Virus record (IMG/VR): IMGVR_UViG_3300024346_000434
Span: 1-26,543 of that record
From: a virus
Direction: 5' to 3' (one strand)
DNA: 26,543 nucleotides
Shown here: piece after piece, positions 1 to 6,709 of the stretch
How the letters are laid out: each line of letters starts with the position of its first letter
How positions within the stretch are numbered: position 1 is the stretch's first letter
Program-made: the position numbers and the translations under genes
The notes under the pieces: generated by a model
Databases searched by the model: none
Told to the model about the DNA's origin: nothing
The model's input: only the letters and a program-made list of their open reading frames with translations

Positions 1-231
1 CTATTCACACTGGCGTTTGTGGCCGGATACATTGTTAATGAGCACACAAGATCAGATCACATCACACCTGTGCTGCATCAAGTTGAGGGTGCAACGCAAG
101 CAGTACACGCTGATCTGGTGGCACTTCAAAGGCATCTGCAGAGCGTTGAGAGACGAGAGCAGCAGATGTTTCAACTGTTTGATCGATTGACCGGGTTGAT
201 CGACACATCTGAAGTTGCGCATTCCAATTGA
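1..231 (+). CDS. Partial small membrane-anchored helical protein, function unknown (5' end outside window)
   Basis: The reading frame is open from base 1 to the TGA at 229-231, so the gene begins to the left of the window. The visible N-terminal residues (LFTLAFVAGYIV) form the end of a hydrophobic, probably membrane-spanning segment. A hydrophilic, glutamine- and arginine-rich tail of about 65 residues follows and looks alpha-helical, possibly coiled coil. This one-membrane-segment-plus-helix layout recalls inner-membrane spanin subunits and other small phage membrane proteins, but no family motif is visible. A GTG at 19 could serve as a start but lies inside the hydrophobic stretch, so reading through is preferred. 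No function is claimed. Confidence 0.5.
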   Translation, partial: LFTLAFVAGYIVNEHTRSDHITPVLHQVEGATQAVHADLVALQRHLQSVERREQQMFQLFDRLTGLIDTSEVAHSN

Positions 232-243
232 ATAGATTATAAT
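215..243 (+). promoter_or_regulatory. Sigma70-like promoter giving a probable leaderless transcript
   Basis: A -35-like TTGCGC (215-220) and a perfect -10 TATAAT (238-243) are separated by 17 bases. The ATG at 250 lies 6 bases after the -10 box, about where transcription should start. The same GTTGCGCATT string precedes the promoter at 772-800. Confidence 0.6.
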
Positions 244-249
244 TGATAT

Positions 250-438
250 ATGAACAGGCAAGCACAACTCACACAACAACTGCAGACCATCACACATCGA
301 TTGCAACTTGCTCAGACAGCAACACGCACACATCCAGGAAACACTCGAGTGTTGGATCGATTGCATGAGCTGCAACACGAACATCGAAGCATGCAGATCA
401 GATTGGGTCTGTATCAACAACTCACCACCACACACTGA
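250..438 (+). CDS. Small helical protein, unknown function
   Basis: This 62-residue frame is very rich in glutamine, histidine and leucine (for example QLTQQLQTITHRLQLAQ), with heptad-like spacing of leucines suggesting a helical hairpin or coiled coil. The ATG at 250 sits 6 bases after a perfect TATAAT box, which supports the start and implies little or no 5' leader; no Shine-Dalgarno sequence is seen. The next gene begins 13 bases after its TGA, so the two are probably cotranscribed. No family is recognised, and small size plus low complexity limits certainty. Confidence 0.5.
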   Translation: MNRQAQLTQQLQTITHRLQLAQTATRTHPGNTRVLDRLHELQHEHRSMQIRLGLYQQLTTTH

Positions 439-451
439 CACCACACACATC

Positions 452-658
452 ATGTACACCATATTGAACAACAACACAGCAGTGATCGACTGCGACGATT
501 TACAAACAGCAATCAGATTCGTGCAGAGTCTGGAGAGCGGATTGGACAGACTCAAGAGTCACTCACCATACACAATAGTCAAGTCCACACTCATGCCCAC
601 CCGAGCTGCAACAGCTGATGCCAGCACAGGTGAGACTCAATTGCATGCCGCACAATAA
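452..658 (+). CDS. Small protein of unknown function
   Basis: A 68-residue frame starts at ATG 452, 13 bases after the preceding stop. The same frame stays open upstream to another ATG at 308, but that extension lies entirely within the upstream gene in another frame and reads like a shadow, so 452 is chosen. The N-terminal part (MYTILNNNTAVIDCDDLQTA) reads like a short beta hairpin followed by a helix; the C-terminal 20 residues are alanine/threonine-rich and probably disordered. No motif links it to a known family. Confidence 0.45.
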   Translation: MYTILNNNTAVIDCDDLQTAIRFVQSLESGLDRLKSHSPYTIVKSTLMPTRAATADASTGETQLHAAQ

Positions 659-692
659 GCAACCGAACTTTTTTCCCCATCTTATTCAGAAA

Positions 693-770
693 ATGAGCAA
701 CTCAAACACCACACCACTAGCAATCTGGCCACCAGTGCCTGGACCACGCAACCATCCTTGCCCAAGATAA
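693..770 (+). CDS. Possible 25-residue proline-rich peptide
   Basis: In the 174-base gap between two small genes an ATG-started frame of 25 codons ends with TAA at 768-770. Its product is strikingly non-random: five XP-type turns and a tryptophan in the segment LAIWPPVPGPRNHPCPR. No ribosome-binding site is obvious. The frame ends just before the -35 box of the next promoter. It may be a real micro-protein or chance; it is listed because nothing else explains the stretch. Confidence 0.2.
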   Translation: MSNSNTTPLAIWPPVPGPRNHPCPR

Positions 771-771
771 G

Positions 772-800
772 TTGCGCATTCAACAACACTAGCATATAAT
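772..800 (+). promoter_or_regulatory. Sigma70-like promoter with tandem -10 boxes
   Basis: TTGCGC (772-777), 17 bases, then TATAAT (795-800), with a second overlapping TATAAT at 800-805. The GTTGCGCATT context is the same as in the promoter at 215-243. Unlike that one, it leaves a leader of about 25 bases, rich in CAA, before the ATG at 833. Confidence 0.55.
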
Positions 801-832
801 ATAATTTTAACAACAACAACACAATCAAAGTT

Positions 833-1186
833 ATGGAAAAACAAATCAAAAAATCTCGCCGAGCAAAAGCTTACTACACTCTACAAAACGCTGCAGGTGC
901 GGATGTGAGCATCGATCTGAACAACTACAAGATCATCTGCAACACCACAGGCGAGCACAAAAGCTTTTATCACAAGTATCTAGCAGGCATGATCAAGCGT
1001 AAGTATGGCAACAACATCGATCGATTCAGAACTGAGTACACTAGCAGAGCGGCTGCACCAGACAAGAACCAAAGACGAGCCAAACAATTGCAAGATCGTA
1101 TCAGTCGATTGTATGTACAGATAAGCAATCTCAAAGGCGAACTAGCAGAGGCTGAGAGTGGAGTTGTTTGCTTTCCTGACGCCTAA
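833..1186 (+). CDS. Basic protein with C-terminal coiled coil, unknown function
   Basis: This 117-residue protein has a strongly basic N-terminus (KQIKKSRRAKAYY), a central region of mixed strands and helices (about residues 15-65), and a C-terminal helix at about residues 77-108 with heptad-spaced hydrophobics (RISRLYVQISNLKGELAEAE) that should form a coiled coil. The basic start suggests contact with nucleic acid, which is inference only. It has its own promoter at 772-800 and is followed by a structured non-coding stretch rather than another gene. No family is recognised. Confidence 0.55.
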   Translation: MEKQIKKSRRAKAYYTLQNAAGADVSIDLNNYKIICNTTGEHKSFYHKYLAGMIKRKYGNNIDRFRTEYTSRAAAPDKNQRRAKQLQDRISRLYVQISNLKGELAEAESGVVCFPDA

Positions 1187-1204
1187 CACTTTCCATAACT
1201 GATC

Positions 1205-1328
1205 CAGGACGGGGGTTTGAGACACAGGCCCCCGTTCTCTGTGTGTGACTGGCTCAGAGAGCCAACCTGCTCTGTAGACACGGGCGTGCGAGAAATCAAA
1301 TAGGCAAACCAAAACCCCCGTTAACGGG
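1205..1328 (+). other. Structured non-coding region with alternative hairpins
   Basis: The 224 bases between the genes at 833 and 1411 hold several inverted repeats. ACGGGGG (1209-1215) pairs with CCCCCGT (1229-1235), and the stem can extend inward through wobble pairs. TGGCTC (1250-1255) pairs with GAGCCA (1259-1264). CCCGTTAACGGG (1317-1328) is a perfect 12-base palindrome. ACGGGGGTTT (1209-1218) is also an exact complement of AAACCCCCGT (1312-1321), so the 5' arm has two mutually exclusive partners. There is no long T tract directly after the first stem; a run of T follows at 1345-1352. A terminator for the upstream gene, a structured leader for the downstream gene, or a small RNA are all possible. 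Confidence 0.4.
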
Positions 1329-1410
1329 TATCTGCATGCCAAAATTTTTTTTCGCAAAATTTACCACTTTTTCCACATTGCCCTTTGCGCCTGGCACATT
1401 AAATAAACAC

Positions 1411-1893
1411 ATGCGAACAATGGATCGAGTGGAACTGTTGCTGATCATGATGCTGGTGATCATGTGGACCTGTCTGGTGCTCATGGGATGTGGCATGAAC
1501 GGTCCTGCGAAGCAGCAAAAAATCAAACATGCTGAACAATTCACAAGCATGGTGTCTGTGGCCACTGTGGATCTCAATCAGGACGGCATGCTGGACACTC
1601 GAGAACAGGCACAACTCCACAACTCCACATCAAACCAGCAACACGTGTTGATCACATTCGTGTGCATCGTGGGTCTGGTCACGGTGATCAGTGTGTCATG
1701 TGGTGTGATCAGTCTCAGAAGCAGACGTCGTGATCAATCCAACACGTCTGACCGGTCTCAACATCAGCAACCAGGTGATTCAGGTGCCGCTGCGGCATTG
1801 GAGCCTGCGGCTCCTGAGCAATTGTTGAACGAGACCGAGCAGTCGGAGCGCCTGCGGCGCCCCAGGCCCGAGGACGAACAATTTCAAATATAA
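1411..1893 (+). CDS. Two-segment membrane protein with a periplasmic EF-hand calcium loop
   Basis: From ATG 1411 the product has 160 residues; an ATG at 1420 is equally possible, and an upstream in-frame ATG at 1336 would add an unlikely phenylalanine-rich stretch from the structured region. Segment one (about residues 7-27, VELLLIMMLVIMWTCLVLMG) is hydrophobic and ends in LMGC, a loose match to a lipobox. The loop between the membrane segments contains DLNQDGMLDTRE, which fits the 12-position EF-hand loop exactly (D1, N3, D5, G6, D9, E12). Segment two (about residues 80-104) is followed by RSRRRDQ, which should be cytoplasmic. The tail is disordered and rich in Ala, Pro, Gln and Glu. The role is unknown; a membrane or cell-envelope function is inferred. 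Confidence 0.6.
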   Translation: MRTMDRVELLLIMMLVIMWTCLVLMGCGMNGPAKQQKIKHAEQFTSMVSVATVDLNQDGMLDTREQAQLHNSTSNQQHVLITFVCIVGLVTVISVSCGVISLRSRRRDQSNTSDRSQHQQPGDSGAAAALEPAAPEQLLNETEQSERLRRPRPEDEQFQI

Positions 1894-2114
1894 TGAATCC
1901 AAAAGAGATAGAAAAAATAAATCAGCTGTACAAGCAACTGGACCAAGTCACGCAAGAAAACGAACAGCTCAAGGCAAATGCCGCATCAGCTGGTTGGAAT
2001 CAATTGGCCTCTGATATAGATCAAGTGAAACAACAGGTTGACCAACTGGTGCAAGCCAGCAGTGACATACTGGACACACTGGACAAGAGCACCAGCAAGA
2101 CCCGGAAAAAATGA
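1893..2114 (+). CDS. Small coiled-coil protein, unknown function
   Basis: This 73-residue protein is almost entirely heptad-patterned (INQLYKQLDQVTQENEQLK, then VKQQVDQLVQASSDILDTL) and ends in a basic tail (KTRKK). Its ATG overlaps the previous stop as TAATG, and the next gene overlaps its own stop by 4 bases, so all three are translationally coupled. The product probably oligomerises and may pair with one of its neighbours. No family is recognised. Confidence 0.6.
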   Translation: MNPKEIEKINQLYKQLDQVTQENEQLKANAASAGWNQLASDIDQVKQQVDQLVQASSDILDTLDKSTSKTRKK

Positions 2115-2653
2115 GCGGCTCGTTCGAGCACAAGATACTGGATCGCAGCGGCATCAAAGAGCGCAATCTGTTGAGGCCCGCCAGCCTGGCCATGGTCAAG
2201 CCGGACACCGGTGTGCACATCAAAGTGAAAAGTGCTTACTATGTGATACGCGACTGTGCCACGTTGGCTCATGATTATGTGGCTCTCAAGTGTTACAGCA
2301 GTTTTGATGATCCCATACGTGAACTGGCTGGTGTGTTTGACAAGCAAGACATCATAGATTTTGTGGCTCGTACTCGTGATGAACCACACACCAAACAGCT
2401 GCTGTACATCATATTCAGCGACATATACAAGCTGGAAGCCGCCAGCTGGACACCACCAGAGCCAATCAAGCCATCAAATGAACCGTTGGACATAGATGCT
2501 GATGCAGACCATGACGAGATCTATGGAGACTATGGTTATGCCGAGCCACAAGCTGTGGATCAAGTGATCGAGCTGCCAGTGGAGGCTCCTGTGGATCTGG
2601 GTGATGGGGAAGAGGTGATCGACAAGCTGCTACAAGCTTTTGGAGTGGCCTAG
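2111..2653 (+). CDS. Unknown protein with acidic C-terminal tail
   Basis: The 180-residue product starts at an ATG that overlaps the previous stop (ATGA). Residues 1-115 look like a compact mixed alpha/beta domain (for example GVHIKVKSAYYVIRDCATLA and KQLLYIIFSDIYKLE). Residues 116-165 are acidic and proline-rich with repeated Asp and Glu, so probably disordered. A short helix (EEVIDKLLQAFGVA) closes the protein, resembling a peptide used to dock on a partner. The last 4 bases overlap the convergent holin-like gene. No enzymatic motif or known family could be identified. Confidence 0.55.
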   Translation: MSGSFEHKILDRSGIKERNLLRPASLAMVKPDTGVHIKVKSAYYVIRDCATLAHDYVALKCYSSFDDPIRELAGVFDKQDIIDFVARTRDEPHTKQLLYIIFSDIYKLEAASWTPPEPIKPSNEPLDIDADADHDEIYGDYGYAEPQAVDQVIELPVEAPVDLGDGEEVIDKLLQAFGVA

Positions 2654-3084
2654 CGACTCTTGCTGGGCACCGCGTAAAATCCAATCACCATGAAACACAA
2701 ATCGAAAAAACTCGTGAGCAACAACCCACCGGTCATCTGCACCAGCTCCCAATCTTTGCCACCGAATATCCAGCTGAACACACCCCATCTGGTGCTCTCA
2801 CCCTTGGGCACGATCACATCGTACGTGATGTGTGGATTCATGGCGTAATAGATCATCAAGAAACACAGTGTGAAAGTGATGCTCATGAACAACACACGAC
2901 GTGTCATCTGCACGAACGGATCACTGGCCTGTTTGTTCTGGTTGCACAACAACGCGTCCAGCATCTTGTCATCACGTGCTGCCAACATCATCTGATCTTG
3001 TCGTTTCTGTTCCAACCAGCTGTTTATCAAATTGACGCCCAACTTTATACCGGCGCCGATAATTGTGTTCAATATGGGTCCCAT
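2650..3084 (-). CDS. Holin-like membrane protein
   Basis: The 144-residue protein has a hydrophobic/amphipathic N-terminal helix (residues 1-24), a charged stretch, then two strong membrane segments at about 64-82 and 117-139, joined by a loop with aromatic residues (WGVFSWIFGGKDW). The order N-terminal helix, DPF-x-R motif just before the first strong membrane segment, and a final segment ending in a short basic tail resembles the three-segment holins found in gene transfer agents and marine phages. That family assignment is from memory of the general pattern, not an alignment. Its promoter-like box overlaps the start of the divergent gene at 3102. A holin would permeabilise the inner membrane at lysis; no endolysin is in this window. 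Confidence 0.45.
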   Translation of the reverse strand: MGPILNTIIGAGIKLGVNLINSWLEQKRQDQMMLAARDDKMLDALLCNQNKQASDPFVQMTRRVLFMSITFTLCFLMIYYAMNPHITYDVIVPKGESTRWGVFSWIFGGKDWELVQMTGGLLLTSFFDLCFMVIGFYAVPSKSR

Positions 3085-3096
3085 GTAAATACTTAG
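3085..3096 (-). promoter_or_regulatory. Weak T4-type late promoter box
   Basis: On the minus strand CTAAGTATTTAC directly precedes the ATG at 3084. It differs from the better box GATAAATATTTACG found before the fibre gene at 19088 mainly by a G inside TAAATA. The stretch TAAATACTTA is nearly symmetric, so some signal may also face the divergent gene at 3102. Confidence 0.35.
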
Positions 3097-3101
3097 GCAA
3101 A

Positions 3102-3410
3102 ATGAGGTTCACTCTCACATTACACGACTACTTGAGTCAATACATACACAACATAACCAACGAGGATGACCATTGTCCGGTTTGTTATGGTCGTGAGTTG
3201 CAACATGATTCAAAACATGATGTTCAACACGTGTTGGATTGCTTCAAAGCTGATATGCTGTATCGGGCGTTACGAGAGTACAAATTGACCAAAGGCCACA
3301 ATCCAGATAAAGACACTCTGAGTCTGTTGATAAAGCTGGTTAACAAGCGTGTGAGCGAGCATATGCTCAACTGTTGTGAGCTTCTAGAAACTCAATGTGT
3401 TGTTGATTGA
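3102..3410 (+). CDS. Small zinc-finger-like protein
   Basis: The product from ATG 3102 has 102 residues; an in-frame upstream ATG at 3063 lies inside the divergent membrane gene and is not preferred. A compact cluster of potential metal ligands stands out: C25-P-V-C28, then H35, H39, H43 and C47, which could bind one zinc. The remainder is helical and charged. The gene ends by overlapping the convergent Clp gene by 44 bases. Small zinc-finger proteins in phages often bind nucleic acid or host proteins, but no specific role can be assigned here. Confidence 0.55.
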   Translation: MRFTLTLHDYLSQYIHNITNEDDHCPVCYGRELQHDSKHDVQHVLDCFKADMLYRALREYKLTKGHNPDKDTLSLLIKLVNKRVSEHMLNCCELLETQCVVD

Positions 3411-5823
3411 CGTTGATCATGATCTTGCGATGACCTGGATTGGTGATTATGTGTTCAGCTAGTGGTGTCTCCACATGTTCGGTTATGATTCTGCGGATGG
3501 GTCGAGCCCCATACTCTGGTGTGTCGTGTCTGTCAAGTATCCACTCGATCAACTCTTTGGTGTAAGTCAGTGTCTTCTTACAATTGTTGCGCACGTTGTG
3601 TTTCAGATCTTGCAGCATGTTGTTGCATATGCTGTGCAGATCGCTTGATTGTAGTGGATCAAACACCACCAGCTCGTCCAATCGATTGATGAACTCAGGA
3701 GCATAAGCCTTTTTGAGTTCATCAACAACTGCTGTTCTGATGTCTGTTGATGAGCTAGTTGAGAACCCAACAGATGGTTGTTTGGTAAACTTGTGTGCTC
3801 CTATGTTGCTGGTCATCACTATGATGGTGTTTCTCATGTTAACATCCACACCCTCGCTGTCTGTCAATTGACCATATTCCAGCATTTGCAAGAACAATTG
3901 CAACACATCTGTATGTGCTTTTTCAATCTCATCAAACAACAACACGCTGTACGGATTGAATCGAACAAATTCAGTCAACGCACCACCCTCACCATAACCC
4001 ACATAACCTGGAGGGCTTCCGATCAACTTGCTGGTGCTGTGACTCTCACTGTATTCACTCATGTCAAACTTCTTGAATTTACCGTCATAGAACATTTGCT
4101 CACCTATGATTTTGGCCAGATGTGTTTTGCCCACACCAGTTGGTCCTAGAAACAACAGCGAGCATATAGGTTTGTTAGGATCACACACCCCGGCTTTGTT
4201 TCTCTTGATCGCATCACATATCTTTTTCACGCCATGATCCTGTCCATGTACATGTCGTTTGATGCCTTTCTCTAAATTTTGCAACATGTTAGATTCAGAT
4301 TGCTCTATGTCGTCCACCGGCACACCTGTTCTTGCGGAGATTAATTGCCGGACATGTCGAGTGGTTATTTTCTTCATTTTACTGGTGTCAGTGTCATCAA
4401 CAAGAGTTGTTATTTCTTTTGCCAACAGCTCTTCTGCTTGTCTGTAATCCAATGCCAGATCAAATTTTTTAAGTTCCACGTGCTTTTGTTTGCTCACCAC
4501 AGCTTGTTCGAACGATTTCTTGAGCTGGTCAAACAGCTCCACATCCATGTTTCTGGAGACTTTCACTTTGGCACCCACCTCGTCCAGTATGTCAATCGCT
4601 TTGTCTGGGAAGTTTCTGTCCACCATGTATCTGTCACACAATCTCACAATCTCACTCAACACTTGTGCGGTGTATTTGACATTGTGAAATTTTTCATATT
4701 TGTGCTTGACACCTTTCAATATGTTCAAAGTGTCTTGCTCTGTTGGTTCATCCACTTGTATTGGTTGAAATCTACGCTGCAAGGCACCATCTTCTTCAAA
4801 ATACTCTTTGTACTCTTGTATAGTTGTGGCTCCAATACAACACAGATTACCACGGGCTAGACTTGGTTTCAACATGTTGCTAGCATCCATGCTACCAGTG
4901 GTGCTTCCTGCTCCAACTATCATGTGTATCTCGTCTATAAACAATATGATGTTGTCGTGCTCTTGAACATATGATATCACTTCTTTGAGCCTCTCTTCAA
5001 ATTGACCTCTGTATATAGTACCAGCCACAAGTTGTGCCAGATCCAATGTGTATATTTGTTTGTTCAACAGATTCACTGGTACTTGTTTGCTCACAATACG
5101 TTGAGCCAACAACTCAACGACAGCAGTTTTACCCACTCCAGGTTCTCCTATCAACACAGGATTGCTCTTGGTCCTTCTGCTCAACACTTGTATCATGTCT
5201 TGAACGTTTTCTGTACGACCTATCACCGGATCAAGCTCTCCATTGTATGCTTGCCGGGTCAGATTGCTCGCGTATTTCTCTAGAACACTACTTGACTCCT
5301 CAACTGGTTGTTCGACACTTTGATCTGGTGTGTTTCCGTTGAATGATTGTTTGGCTTTGCGTTTGGTTCTTCTGGCCAACCGGTCGTATATTTTCTCGTA
5401 CAACACATCCGCATCAATGTTTTTCAAGCGAAACATGTTGTTACCACTGCCAGTGTCACTCACCAGTATGCTCATCAATATATGATCCACGTCAACATGT
5501 GTGGATCCGAATTCTGTTGAGATTGAACTGGCGTATGTCAGCATCTTCAACACTCTACCACTCGGCTCGATATTTTTTATTTGTGGCTTTTGTTTACCCT
5601 TGTATTTGTTTAAATTTTTTATTACAAACGACTTGAACAATTCTATATCGACACTACTACCCAACACTCTCACGCTCATGGGCTGGCGATCGCTGTTGAG
5701 TATGCTCAGCAACAAATGTTCTGTCGTTATAAAATCATGATACAGTTCACTAGCGAGCTTTTTAGCTTGTATCATCACCCGCCGACCTCCGGCAGATAGT
5801 TCTGGTATGTTTTTCATTGACAT
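3367..5823 (-). CDS. ClpA/ClpC-type AAA+ unfoldase with two ATPase domains
   Basis: The 818-residue protein is a full Hsp100 unfoldase. Residues 1-150 form a Clp N-domain (TTEHLLLSIL). The first ATPase has Walker A GEPGVGKT (226-233), Walker B ILFIDE (293-298) and a tyrosine pore loop (GTIYRGQFEER). The second has Walker A GPTGVGKT (560-567), Walker B VLLFDE (627-632), pore loop GYVGY (606-610) and sensor-2 GARP (772-775). The middle region (about 425-470) is short, as in ClpA/ClpC and unlike ClpB. VGF at 685-687 sits where ClpC carries its ClpP-docking tripeptide, so it may feed substrates to host ClpP. ATG 5817 (third codon) is an alternative start, because a late-promoter box ends only 3 bases before ATG 5823. 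That box suggests late expression. Substrates are unknown. Confidence 0.9.
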   Translation of the reverse strand: MSMKNIPELSAGGRRVMIQAKKLASELYHDFITTEHLLLSILNSDRQPMSVRVLGSSVDIELFKSFVIKNLNKYKGKQKPQIKNIEPSGRVLKMLTYASSISTEFGSTHVDVDHILMSILVSDTGSGNNMFRLKNIDADVLYEKIYDRLARRTKRKAKQSFNGNTPDQSVEQPVEESSSVLEKYASNLTRQAYNGELDPVIGRTENVQDMIQVLSRRTKSNPVLIGEPGVGKTAVVELLAQRIVSKQVPVNLLNKQIYTLDLAQLVAGTIYRGQFEERLKEVISYVQEHDNIILFIDEIHMIVGAGSTTGSMDASNMLKPSLARGNLCCIGATTIQEYKEYFEEDGALQRRFQPIQVDEPTEQDTLNILKGVKHKYEKFHNVKYTAQVLSEIVRLCDRYMVDRNFPDKAIDILDEVGAKVKVSRNMDVELFDQLKKSFEQAVVSKQKHVELKKFDLALDYRQAEELLAKEITTLVDDTDTSKMKKITTRHVRQLISARTGVPVDDIEQSESNMLQNLEKGIKRHVHGQDHGVKKICDAIKRNKAGVCDPNKPICSLLFLGPTGVGKTHLAKIIGEQMFYDGKFKKFDMSEYSESHSTSKLIGSPPGYVGYGEGGALTEFVRFNPYSVLLFDEIEKAHTDVLQLFLQMLEYGQLTDSEGVDVNMRNTIIVMTSNIGAHKFTKQPSVGFSTSSSTDIRTAVVDELKKAYAPEFINRLDELVVFDPLQSSDLHSICNNMLQDLKHNVRNNCKKTLTYTKELIEWILDRHDTPEYGARPIRRIITEHVETPLAEHIITNPGHRKIMINVNQQHIEFLEAHNS

Positions 5824-5826
5824 AGA

Positions 5827-5834
5827 TATTTATC
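5827..5834 (-). promoter_or_regulatory. T4-type late promoter box for the Clp gene
   Basis: GATAAATA on the minus strand, 3 bases before ATG 5823 and 9 bases before the second in-frame ATG at 5817. The same octamer precedes the fibre gene at 19088. In T4 the late box is TATAAATA at about -10. Confidence 0.5.
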
Positions 5835-5855
5835 TAATAATGTTAAGGTTTAAAG

Positions 5856-5884
5856 TTGATAAGTGCAACCATTTATAATATAAT
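5856..5884 (+). promoter_or_regulatory. Sigma70-like promoter of the DNA-modification block, leaderless geometry
   Basis: TTGATA (5856-5861, 5 of 6 matches to the -35 consensus), 17 bases, then a perfect TATAAT (5879-5884). A second overlapping TATAAT lies at 5874-5879. The ATG at 5891 follows the -10 box by exactly 6 bases, so transcription should start at or next to the start codon. Confidence 0.7.
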
Positions 5885-5890
5885 TAGTGT

Positions 5891-6709
5891 ATGAAGATTA
5901 ATGTATCACACGAGAGTCCGATCAGCATTCTAGAAGAATCGATGGAGTATAATGATTACGGGTACGCATTAGTGCATCTGTTTGAGACACATCCACAGTA
6001 CTACAGATGGTTTAAAGACATGAGAACACAAACAGACACGCCTGTGTTGTTAGACAACAGCATATTCGAGTTGAAGAAGGCTTTTGATGCAGACAAATAC
6101 TATGAATGGGTAGAGAAGCTACAACCCAACTATTATATTGTGCCAGATGTTCTCGAGAGTGGTGTGGACACCATACAGAAATGGAAAGATTGGGTGGTGA
6201 ACTACAATGACAACACAGACGCTTTGAGAATAGGAGTGGTGCAAGGCCGGGATTGGAATGAATTGGTCAAGTGCTACAATTTCATGAAGGATAGAGCCGA
6301 TTACATAGCCATAAGCTTTGATTACAGTTATTATCTGCACACTGGTGTGGTGGAGGATGATTGGGCAGACACCACGTTGATGAAGTTCTGCACTGGCAGA
6401 AAACGATTCATACATCAGTTGATAGATGAAGGTATCTGGTGTTGGGACAAACCACATCATCTGCTGGGTTGTAGTCTGGCGAAGGAATTTAGATACTATG
6501 TTGACAACAATATACACAACATACACAGTGTGGATACAAGCAATCCAATTGTTGCTGGTATCAAAGGAAAGAAATACAATGATGTGTTTGGACTGCCTAA
6601 CAAGCCTAGAACATTGTTAGCTGATTTAATAGATCATCAAGTAACAACACATGAGATGGAATGCATAAAGTACAACACTGACATGTTCAAGAAAATACTA
6701 AACAGGTGA
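5891..6709 (+). CDS. dpdA: TGT-like 7-deazaguanine DNA transglycosylase (DpdA family)
   Basis: The 272-residue protein has the signature order of a TIM-barrel tRNA-guanine transglycosylase: LLDNSIFE (53-60, D55 at the position of the DSGGF-type aspartate), YIVPDVL (82-88), RIGVVQG (113-119, matching the VQG base-recognition motif), HHLLGCS (189-195) and SVDTSNP (213-219, D215 as candidate nucleophile). No zinc-binding cysteine cluster typical of tRNA enzymes is visible. In phages such proteins (DpdA) exchange guanine in DNA for preQ0, preQ1 or related bases after replication. The QueF gene 2.2 kb downstream and the formyltransferase that overlaps this stop support a DNA role. A tRNA substrate, or another TIM-barrel function, is not excluded. 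It is the first gene of its block and has a promoter 6 bases from its ATG. Confidence 0.7.
   Translation: MKINVSHESPISILEESMEYNDYGYALVHLFETHPQYYRWFKDMRTQTDTPVLLDNSIFELKKAFDADKYYEWVEKLQPNYYIVPDVLESGVDTIQKWKDWVVNYNDNTDALRIGVVQGRDWNELVKCYNFMKDRADYIAISFDYSYYLHTGVVEDDWADTTLMKFCTGRKRFIHQLIDEGIWCWDKPHHLLGCSLAKEFRYYVDNNIHNIHSVDTSNPIVAGIKGKKYNDVFGLPNKPRTLLADLIDHQVTTHEMECIKYNTDMFKKILNR

Noticed and set aside
308-451. Upstream extension of the gene at 452
   Set aside because: It overlaps the gene at 250 almost completely in another frame and gives an atypical Cys/His-rich leader.
52-555. Long open frame on the minus strand over the small plus-strand genes
   Set aside because: It reads as a cysteine-rich translation with no motif, opposite better-supported plus-strand genes that have promoters and tight spacing.
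4345-5636. Several plus-strand frames of 90-170 residues inside the Clp gene
   Set aside because: They lie antisense to an unmistakable Hsp100 gene and are shadows of its codon usage.
5891-6709. Assignment of the TGT-like protein as a queuosine tRNA enzyme
   Set aside because: No zinc-binding cysteine cluster is seen, the protein is short, and the neighbouring formyltransferase gene fits DNA modification better. It is not fully excluded.
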